From NCBI GenBank assembly GCA_003649845.1, contig QMTB01000020.1:1-14064 (forward strand): 14,064 nt of DNA, given 5' to 3'. The notes beneath the pieces are model-generated. The model was not told the DNA's origin. It ran no database searches and worked only from the letters and a program-made list of their open reading frames with translations. Source of the stretch: Thermoplasmata archaeon. Its GTDB lineage: Archaea > Thermoplasmatota > E2 > DHVEG-1. The stretch's first letter is position 1. Every line of letters begins with the position of its first letter. The position numbers and the translations under genes are program-made. Shown one piece after another: positions 7,777-14,064 of this stretch.

Positions 7777-8364
7777 CTATTTTCCTCTACCTTGATGTGC
7801 TCTAATGCTTGGTCTAACCTTTTCTGCCCCTCTACCTTTATGTCTAAGTCCTCTACCTTTCTGTCCAGCACTTGTTTTTCCTCTAAACACTCTCCTCTTA
7901 TTTGCAGGGTTGCATATCCAGTTGATCTTCGGGTCATTTTTTATCGCTGTATGATGTGGATCAACAAGTATAACTTCATAGTAATGGTATTTTCCATCTT
8001 CTCCAATCCAATAGGAATTTAAAACTTCCATATTTGGATATCTTTTAGCTGTTCGTTCTTCTGCTATTCTCTGGACGCTTTTTGCAGCAGTTATCTTCTT
8101 GATCCCTCTCTTCTTTGGTTTTCTACCGCCTCTGATATCAGGTTTCCTTAAACCTCCTCTTCTAACTCTTGCTCTAACAATTATATAGCCTTGTTTCGCC
8201 TTATATCCAAGGGCTCTAGCTCTATCTATTCGGAGAGGTTGTTCTACTCGTTTAAAGTTTTCTTCTCTTCTCCATTCTATAAGTCTCTGATATTGTGGAG
8301 ATTGATAGGAAACATCTGGTTGTTTCCATTGCTCCCGTATGTATTGATAAACTCCTTTTACCAT
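7777..8364 (-). CDS. rpl15e: 50S ribosomal protein eL15
   Basis: Large-subunit ribosomal protein L15e, present only in archaea and eukaryotes, and embedded in 23S rRNA. The sequence shows the family N-terminus [12 protein letters not shown], the central [21 protein letters not shown] block, a glycine/arginine-rich [20 protein letters not shown] segment, and the very basic C-terminus ending [13 protein letters not shown] place the start at the ATG at 8364-8362, which gives 195 residues and the family-typical beginning [10 protein letters not shown]. An in-frame ATG three codons upstream (8373-8371) would add MIS and has no ribosome binding site. A weak GATGAT lies before the chosen start. The gene stands alone, convergent with cysS and divergent from the paaK-like gene. 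Confidence 0.96.
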   Translation of the reverse strand: MVKGVYQYIREQWKQPDVSYQSPQYQRLIEWRREENFKRVEQPLRIDRARALGYKAKQGYIIVRARVRRGGLRKPDIRGGRKPKKRGIKKITAAKSVQRIAEERTAKRYPNMEVLNSYWIGEDGKYHYYEVILVDPHHTAIKNDPKINWICNPANKRRVFRGKTSAGQKGRGLRHKGRGAEKVRPSIRAHQGRGK

Positions 8365-8373
8365 AGATATCAC

Positions 8374-8494
8374 ATCGATTTCTAGATGTTAGGAAGCATA
8401 GGAAGAAGGAAGGTTATATAAAATATTTTTGTCTATCTCAGTAGACATTTTTAAAAATATTAAAAATGTTTCCTAGATAGCGGGGGTTTCACCC
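8374..8494. promoter_or_regulatory. Divergent promoter region of the eL15 and paaK-like genes, with an inverted repeat
   Basis: The eL15 TATA box reads ATTTTATATAA on the minus strand (8414-8424), giving a leader of roughly 25 nt. For the paaK-like gene a TATA-like TTTTAAAAAT lies at 8449-8458, and GGGGGT (8482-8487) may serve as a ribosome binding site before the ATG at 8495. Between the two TATA boxes is a perfect inverted repeat, TGTCTA-N6-TAGACA (8430-8447), ending just before the paaK-side box. Confidence 0.5.
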
Positions 8495-9799
8495 ATGGAT
8501 TATATGTTTAATAGAAAGATAGAGACTATGCCAAGGGATAAAATCAGAGAAATTCAGCTTAAACGTTTAAAAGAAACCGTTAGAAGGGTATATGATAATG
8601 TACCATTCTATAGAACTAGATTTAGTGAACTTGGTATTAAACCAGAGGATATTAAAACACTTGATGATATCCATAAACTACCTTTTACTACTAAAGAGGA
8701 TTTAAGAAAGAATATGCCTTTTGGAATGCTTGCTGTATCTTTAGATGACTGCGTTGAGTTACATGCAAGTTCTGGTACAACTGGTATACCAGTTACAGCT
8801 TGTTATACTAGAAATGATCTAGAGGTTTGGAGTGAGGTTATGGCTAGATGTCTATCTATGGCTGGTTTAACTAAACGAGATATATTTCAGAATCCTATAC
8901 CATATGGAACTTTTACTGGTGCATTTGGCTTCCATTATGGTGCACAAAAGATCGGTGCCTTGGTTATACCTTCTGGTAAAGGTCAATCGGAACGACAGAT
9001 TAAACTAATGGAATATTATGGAACTACGTTTATCTCAGGTGTAGCATCCTATGCTATGCGTTTGGCACAAGTTGCAGGGGAGCTGGGGATAGATTTACAT
9101 AAACTTAAGGTTAGAAATGGTCTTTTTGGAGCAGAGATGTTTACCAGTGGTTTGAAGAAACGTCTCAGTGATGCATGGAATATGGATGTACATGATATTT
9201 ATGGTTTAACTGAGATGTGTGGTCCAGGTGTATCAGCAGATTGTGATCAACATAATGGTTTACATCTCTGGGAGGATCATTTTCTAGTTGAATGTTTAGA
9301 TCCAAAAACATTAGAGCCAGTTGAATTAGAGGAGGAGGGGGAACTTGTCATTACAACTCTAACAAAGGAAGGTATGCCATTGATTAGATATCGAACTAGA
9401 GATCTAGCTAGATTATTTGATCAAAAAACCTGTGAATGCGGTAGAACTCATATCAAACATACTCCTATAAAAGGTAGAACAGATGATATGATTATTATAA
9501 GAGGCACTAATATCTATCCAGGTCAGATTGAATCAGTGCTTATGAAACATGAAGAAGTAGGTGGAAACTGGCGTATGATAATTACCACTGATGAAAACAA
9601 TATCGATCAGTTGACTGTTGAAGTAGAGAGTAAGAAAACTTTGGATTCAAAGGAAAGAGAGATGCTAGCAGAGAAATTGAAGAAAGAGATCACTGCGGTT
9701 ATAGTATTTAAACCATATATTAGAATTCTATCTCCTGGGGGTATACCAGAGACAGGTGTAAAAGCAAAGAGGGTGTTAGATAATAGAAAGAAGGTGTGA
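8495..9799 (+). CDS. Phenylacetate-CoA ligase (PaaK) family AMP-forming acyl-CoA ligase
   Basis: An ANL-superfamily adenylate-forming enzyme that activates a carboxylic acid to its CoA thioester via an acyl-adenylate, using ATP. The 434-residue length is typical of PaaK. Motifs: the phosphate-binding loop ASSGTTGIP at 91-99, the adenine-binding IYGLTEMCGPG at 235-245, the ribose-binding region RYRTRDL at 298-304, the hinge GRTDDMIIIRGTNIYP at 327-342, and a C-terminal GVKAKRVLD carrying the catalytic lysine candidate. A CECGR motif lies at 313-317. It opens a tight run: acdB starts 3 nt after its stop. In archaea, PaaK-like proteins often handle aryl acids (phenylacetate, indoleacetate) from aromatic amino-acid fermentation, but the acid used here cannot be read from sequence. 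A candidate operator lies in the promoter region upstream. Confidence 0.9.
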   Translation: MDYMFNRKIETMPRDKIREIQLKRLKETVRRVYDNVPFYRTRFSELGIKPEDIKTLDDIHKLPFTTKEDLRKNMPFGMLAVSLDDCVELHASSGTTGIPVTACYTRNDLEVWSEVMARCLSMAGLTKRDIFQNPIPYGTFTGAFGFHYGAQKIGALVIPSGKGQSERQIKLMEYYGTTFISGVASYAMRLAQVAGELGIDLHKLKVRNGLFGAEMFTSGLKKRLSDAWNMDVHDIYGLTEMCGPGVSADCDQHNGLHLWEDHFLVECLDPKTLEPVELEEEGELVITTLTKEGMPLIRYRTRDLARLFDQKTCECGRTHIKHTPIKGRTDDMIIIRGTNIYPGQIESVLMKHEEVGGNWRMIITTDENNIDQLTVEVESKKTLDSKEREMLAEKLKKEITAVIVFKPYIRILSPGGIPETGVKAKRVLDNRKKV

Positions 9800-9802
9800 A
9801 AG

Positions 9803-10468
9803 TTGAAAACAAGTGTATCTAAACTTATAGAGGGTAAAACAGGTGTATTAGCTGATAGAGATGTAAGGGAATTATTGAAACACTATGATATACCTACACC
9901 TAGATATCAGATAGTAGAAAGAGAAGAGGATTTGGATAAGATAGATGTTCCTTTTCCAGTTGTCTTAAAGGTTTCTTCTCCAAAGATTTTACATAAAACA
10001 GATGTAGGAGGGGTATATTTAGATATAAAAGATAGAAAGGAACTTGAAACTGTTTTTCAAGATTTTAAAAAACGTTTTCCAGAAGAGGTTTTCCTAGTGG
10101 AGGAGATGATGGAGAAGGGTGTTGAGATAATAGTAGGTTTAGTACAGGATGCTACATTTGGTTTAACAATTATGGTTGGAATAGGTGGAATTTTTACAGA
10201 GTTATATAAGGATGTATCTTTTAGAATAGTTCCAATTGAGAGAGATGATGCAGTGGAAATGATAGAGGAACTTAAAGGGAAGAAATTATTAGAAGGTTTT
10301 AGAAATATACCTGCTAATAAAGAGAAGGTGATAGATCTACTGTTAAAGGTATCCAATATGGGTTTTGAATTAATGGAGTATATTGAGGAGATGGATCTCA
10401 ATCCTGTTTTCGTCTATAAAGATAGTATATGTATAGTAGATGCGAAAATTATTTTAAAAGGTGGATAA
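9803..10468 (+). CDS. acdB: ADP-forming acyl-CoA (acetyl-CoA) synthetase, beta subunit
   Basis: The ATP-grasp subunit of the ADP-forming acetyl-CoA synthetase, which converts acyl-CoA, ADP and phosphate to acid, CoA and ATP. It is a main energy-conserving step in peptide-fermenting archaea. At 221 residues it has normal beta length. Visible motifs: LKVSSPKILHKTDVGGV at 55-71, MVGIGGIFTELYKD at 124-137 with the conserved glycines and Glu133, and EEMDLNPVFV near 195-204. The start is TTG at 9803, chosen because AAGGTG (9791-9796) lies 6 nt upstream and the reading begins with the family-typical N-terminus. It is 3 nt after the PaaK-like stop. The alpha subunit, which carries the phosphohistidine and CoA-binding sites, is not here and must be elsewhere for activity. 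The pairing with a CoA ligase suggests organic-acid/acyl-CoA interconversion. Confidence 0.9.
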   Translation: MKTSVSKLIEGKTGVLADRDVRELLKHYDIPTPRYQIVEREEDLDKIDVPFPVVLKVSSPKILHKTDVGGVYLDIKDRKELETVFQDFKKRFPEEVFLVEEMMEKGVEIIVGLVQDATFGLTIMVGIGGIFTELYKDVSFRIVPIERDDAVEMIEELKGKKLLEGFRNIPANKEKVIDLLLKVSNMGFELMEYIEEMDLNPVFVYKDSICIVDAKIILKGG

Positions 10469-10469
10469 A

Positions 10470-11855
<1,386 letters not shown>

Positions 11856-11860
11856 ATTTC

Positions 11861-12634
11861 TTATATTATTTTTATTCCATTTTCTGTAATCTCTATATTC
11901 TGTGGTTTCAATGTATGTTTTGTTTTCCTCATCTTTCTTATAGTAAGTTTCCTCCGATCCATAGTTGTATCTAAATCTAATAGTATGATACCATCTGCTA
12001 GAAACTCTGAGACAGAATCTCTTGATAAACTCCTTGATCCTTCTGGTATCTCAGAGGTTAAAAGAACAGTAGCAGGTATATTTTTTAGGTCACCTATTAA
12101 ACGTCGGAGATGCATACGTTTCGCTTGGATAGATTCTATTGGATAGGATACTGTATTTACAGAATCCGCTGATGGTACTATTTCTTGGCCATTATTTACC
12201 ATCCATATAGGTGTTTCTGCTAATGGTGATAGAGAATCAATAACTATCCTGCTATATTCTGTATTCGATATCTCCCTTTTGATATCCTCGTAGATATCTC
12301 CATTACTTGGATCGAGATATAATAGCTTCAGTTGATCGTTATCCCTATACTGTTTTAGAGGTATGTTGAATTTCTCTGCCTCTTGTAATAAATTTTGAAT
12401 AGGTTCATCAGAACTTAAATAGAGAGCTTTCCCCCCAGATTTTAGTCCAGCGTAGAGGAATTGGAAACATATAATGGTTTTACCAGTACCAGGTGTACCT
12501 GATACAAGAACTATGCATCCCTTTGGATAACCACCGTTGAGTAGATCATCTAAACCTTCTACTCCTGTAGAAGTTCGTTCTATGCTATCAACTACTGCAT
12601 TTATGGAAGAATTTAAACTAAAATTGTTTATCAT
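11861..12634 (-). CDS. KaiC/RAD55-like RecA-superfamily ATPase, single domain
   Basis: A cytosolic RecA-fold ATPase of the archaeal KaiC-like (RAD55) group, often regulatory, with partner unknown. The 257-residue product has one domain. The family lead-in RTSTGVEGLDDLLNGGYPKG spans 20-39. Walker A is GTPGTGKT at 46-53. Walker B is IVIDSLSPLA at 130-139 with Asp133. The C-terminal RKMRKTKH (233-240) and IEITENGI tail are typical. Where KaiC has paired catalytic glutamates, this protein has Asp76-Glu77 (in YLSSDEPIQ), so hydrolysis is plausible but not certain. The start is supported by GATGAGGATGATGGG before the ATG. It ends 5 bp from the ahcY pseudogene (convergent) and is divergent from the TraB-family gene. 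It could also be called GvpD-like, but no gas-vesicle genes are present. Confidence 0.88.
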   Translation of the reverse strand: MINNFSLNSSINAVVDSIERTSTGVEGLDDLLNGGYPKGCIVLVSGTPGTGKTIICFQFLYAGLKSGGKALYLSSDEPIQNLLQEAEKFNIPLKQYRDNDQLKLLYLDPSNGDIYEDIKREISNTEYSRIVIDSLSPLAETPIWMVNNGQEIVPSADSVNTVSYPIESIQAKRMHLRRLIGDLKNIPATVLLTSEIPEGSRSLSRDSVSEFLADGIILLDLDTTMDRRKLTIRKMRKTKHTLKPQNIEITENGIKII

Positions 12635-12701
12635 CCCATCATCCTCATCAATTTAGGGATTATAAAAACAATATTTAATTATTTCCAAATATTTATCCAG
12701 A
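12635..12701. promoter_or_regulatory. Compact divergent promoter of the KaiC-like and TraB-family genes
   Basis: Only 67 bp separate the start codons. The minus strand has TTTTTATAAT at 12659-12668 for the ATPase, giving a leader of a few bases. The plus strand has ATATTTAATT at 12671-12680, whose centre is about 26 nt from the TraB ATG. That spacing predicts a leaderless mRNA, and no ribosome binding site precedes that ATG. Confidence 0.45.
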
Positions 12702-13460
12702 ATGATGATAACTTTAATAGGCACTGCTCATATACTCAATCTCTCTCAATCCTTAATCAAAGTTTTTGAAGAGAAACAGCCTGATATAATATGTATAGAA
12801 TTAGATGCTAAAAGATATAATGCTTTAATAAATAAAGATAAACATATAAGAAATAGCTCTACTCCACCGATATATAAGTTTTTGGCATGGTTTCAAGAGA
12901 AACTAGCTAGGGAATATGGTGTTACTGCAGGAGAAGAAATGCTTACTGCAATTAAATATGCTGAAGATAAAGGTATCCCCTTTTCTATGATCGATATGGA
13001 TGCACAGCGTTTATTCAGAAGGATGCTTAAATCAATGTCTATTCTGGAGAAAATCAGATTAATCTTATCCGGGTTACTAGGTTTAATAGTTGGAAAGAAA
13101 CAAGTTGAGAAAGAATTAGATTACATCGAAGAAAATTTCAATGACTTTCTACAAGAGGTTAACAAAAAATATCCAACGATAAAAAGAGTTCTAATTGATG
13201 AGAGAAATGAGTTTATGGCCAAAAAACTAATTGAGCTTTCAAAGGAATACCAAGATATTATAGCTATAGTTGGAGAAGGACATATACCAGGTATATCAAG
13301 TATACTTAGAAGGAATAATATGGAAGTGGAAACTATTAGATTATCAACACTAAGAGAGATGAAACCAATAGAAGTTAAATCAAATGATACAACTTCTATA
13401 TCTTTCACAGTTGAACAAGAGATACCGGAGCATATAGATTTAAAAAATAAAGAAGAATGA
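12702..13460 (+). CDS. TraB/PrgY family protein, soluble form
   Basis: A member of the TraB family, named for an enterococcal pheromone-shutdown protein and related by fold to metallopeptidase-like enzymes. The activity of archaeal members is not established. The 252-residue product has the conserved GTAH at 7-10, CIELDAKRY at 31-39, a central DERNEFMAKKL (166-176) and GEGHIPGI at 191-198, which together carry the family His/Glu residues. It lacks the C-terminal block of membrane helices found in many archaeal TraB proteins. The hydrophobic patch at about 118-130 (LRLILSGLLGLIV-type) is the only candidate for membrane contact. It begins MMI, and either Met could be used; the mRNA looks leaderless. 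It is divergent from the KaiC-like ATPase and ends 8 bp before a tRNA gene, with the probable tRNA TATA box inside its last codons. Confidence 0.85.
   Translation: MMITLIGTAHILNLSQSLIKVFEEKQPDIICIELDAKRYNALINKDKHIRNSSTPPIYKFLAWFQEKLAREYGVTAGEEMLTAIKYAEDKGIPFSMIDMDAQRLFRRMLKSMSILEKIRLILSGLLGLIVGKKQVEKELDYIEENFNDFLQEVNKKYPTIKRVLIDERNEFMAKKLIELSKEYQDIIAIVGEGHIPGISSILRRNNMEVETIRLSTLREMKPIEVKSNDTTSISFTVEQEIPEHIDLKNKEE
13439..13447 (+). promoter_or_regulatory. Putative TATA box of tRNA-Arg inside the TraB coding end
   Basis: TTTAAAAAA at 13439-13447 is centred about 26 nt upstream of the tRNA 5' end, the normal archaeal TATA-to-start distance. It overlaps codons of the C-terminal DLKNKEE of the TraB protein. 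The alternative is processing of the tRNA from a TraB read-through transcript. Confidence 0.35.
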
Positions 13461-13468
13461 GGGTTAAT

Positions 13469-13543
13469 GGGCCTGTAGCCTAGCCTGGATAGGGCGACAG
13501 CCTCCTAAGCTGTAGATCGCGGGTTCGAATCCCGCCAGGTCCG
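13469..13543 (+). tRNA. tRNA-Arg (anticodon CCU)
   Basis: A complete 75-nt cloverleaf. The acceptor stem is GGGCCTG (13469-13475) with CAGGTCC (13536-13542), including one G-U pair, plus discriminator G at 13543. The anticodon stem is ACAGC / GCTGT (13497-13501, 13509-13513) around the loop CTCCTAA, with CCT at 13504-13506, which reads AGG. The T arm is GCGGG-TTCGAAT-CCCGC (13519-13535). The D arm contains CCTGGATAGG and the variable loop is AGATC. CCA is not encoded. No intron is visible. It lies 8 bp after the TraB stop. Confidence 0.97.
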
Positions 13544-13564
13544 TACATTCCAACAGGAGAAAAA

Positions 13565-13633
13565 ATGTTTAAAAGACCCTATTTTCTGTGTTTTTTATAT
13601 AGCTACCTCATCATCCTTCTCGCTAATTCATAA
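13565..13633 (+). CDS. Possible 22-residue hydrophobic small protein
   Basis: This tentative short gene begins 21 bp after the tRNA. AGGAGA (13555-13560) lies 4 nt before the ATG, a stronger ribosome binding site than most in the window. The product starts MFKRPYFLCFLYSYLIILLA, ends NS, and resembles a signal peptide or one short membrane segment. It could be a real microprotein, the decayed start of a secreted-protein gene, or chance. A T tract (13590-13596) lies inside it and may act as the tRNA terminator, which argues against a translated gene. Confidence 0.25.
   Translation: MFKRPYFLCFLYSYLIILLANS
13590..13596 (+). terminator. T-tract terminator downstream of tRNA-Arg
   Basis: GTTTTTT at 13590-13596, about 47 nt past the tRNA, is the first long T run on the plus strand after the TraB-tRNA unit and fits an archaeal T-rich terminator. 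The following 13600-13750 is AT-rich with no gene seen other than the small reading frame noted at 13565. Confidence 0.4.
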
Positions 13634-13757
13634 TTATTTATGATATTATTTAATAAAATTTATGCACAATTATAAAACTATTTTCATTCTTTGGGATCTT
13701 AAAGTATTTTACATTCAAAAAATCCAACATTAATCATCTAATTTCCTTCCACATAAT

Positions 13758-13766
13758 ATTTATATG
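13758..13766 (+). promoter_or_regulatory. Promoter of the terminal secreted-protein gene
   Basis: ATTTATATG at 13758-13766 is a good TATA box, predicting a start near 13787 and a leader of about 22 nt before the ATG at 13809. GGTAAG (13798-13803) could be a weak ribosome binding site. Confidence 0.4.
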
Positions 13767-13808
13767 CTATACAAAATTATGGTATATGTATTGAATAGGT
13801 AAGTAAAA

Positions 13809-14064
13809 ATGAAAAGATTTTTAGCAATATGCTTTACTATTCTCCTTTTAACTCCAGTTGTAAATAGTTCAAATATGGTTAGAAAAATAGGAAATTTAAA
13901 CCAAATTAATTGTCAAATTAAATCGGATGAATTCAATGAAAAAGAAGATGGTGAAGAATGGTTAGAGAAATATTATGACAAGATGAAGGACTATAAAAAA
14001 ATAAAATTTATTGAACAAACCATCTTTGAGGATTTTATTAACGGATATTTAAACGAAAAAAGTA
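13809..14064 (+). CDS. 5' part of a gene for a secreted protein, truncated by the window end
   Basis: An open frame of 85 codons that is still open at the last base. The protein begins MKRFLAICFTILLLTPVVNS, a clear Sec-type signal peptide with likely cleavage around residue 20. It continues with a polar, charged segment rich in Lys, Glu and Asp (including DGEEWLEKYYDKMKDYKK at about 51-68) that looks helical. An in-frame TAA lies 9 nt before the ATG, so this is the true start. The family is not recognised from this fragment. The signal peptide resembles that of the C25 peptidase at 4032-5963 only in general type. It could be a secreted enzyme or a surface protein, with the functional domain beyond the window. 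Confidence 0.7.
   Translation, partial: MKRFLAICFTILLLTPVVNSSNMVRKIGNLNQINCQIKSDEFNEKEDGEEWLEKYYDKMKDYKKIKFIEQTIFEDFINGYLNEKS

Noticed and set aside
7743..7937. 64-codon minus-strand frame overlapping the eL15 gene
   Set aside because: It overlaps the unmistakable eL15 coding region in another frame and has no family features.
10057..10401. 114-codon antisense frame within acdB
   Set aside because: Serine- and isoleucine-rich shadow of an intact ATP-grasp gene, with no promoter or ribosome binding site.

Overview
The window looks like a piece of a low-GC archaeal chromosome, most likely from the Thermoplasmatota or a related uncultured euryarchaeal lineage. The archaeal signature comes from an archaeal-type uS15 with N-terminal extension, eL15, a KEOPS Pcc1-like subunit, a RecJ-like DHH nuclease, the archaeal bifunctional FBP aldolase/phosphatase, an ADP-forming acyl-CoA synthetase beta subunit, TATA-box promoters and several very short leaders. 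The order-level placement is inference. Secreted C25 peptidases are known from peptide-degrading benthic archaea, which fits this gene set.

Layout. Positions 1-194 hold the decayed 5' end of an insertion sequence (HTH N-terminus of an IS481-like transposase, minus strand). Positions 289-2643 are a minus-strand housekeeping operon read as uS15, RecJ-like nuclease, Pcc1, then a small membrane protein. Upstream, on the same strand, lies fbp (2714-3826). Next is a secreted gingipain-like C25 cysteine peptidase (4032-5963, minus), divergent from cysS (6093-7601, plus). cysS converges on the eL15 gene (7777-8364, minus). eL15 shares a divergent promoter region, containing a clear inverted repeat, with a plus-strand metabolic run: a PaaK-like acyl-CoA ligase, acdB, and the wreck of an S-adenosylhomocysteine hydrolase gene (10470-11855) carrying about ten lesions. 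A KaiC/RAD55-like ATPase (minus) ends 5 bp from that pseudogene and is divergent from a TraB-family gene. tRNA-Arg(CCU) follows only 8 bp after the TraB stop. The window ends in the 5' part of a secreted-protein gene.

How it fits together. Most genes are core functions: translation (uS15, eL15, cysS, tRNA-Arg), tRNA modification (Pcc1), DNA maintenance (RecJ-like) and gluconeogenesis (FBPA/P). The accessory content points to protein and amino-acid fermentation. The exported C25 peptidase would supply peptides. The CoA ligase and ADP-forming synthetase subunit would interconvert organic acids and acyl-CoAs, and the synthetase could conserve ATP. The main anomalies are the shattered ahcY inside an otherwise intact operon, the IS remnant and non-ribosomal gene at the end of the S15-RecJ-Pcc1 cluster, a hairpin abutting the S15 ribosome binding site, a palindromic operator candidate before the paaK-like gene, and a tRNA whose putative TATA box lies within the last TraB codons. 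No CRISPR array, defence island or clearly new multi-gene system was found.
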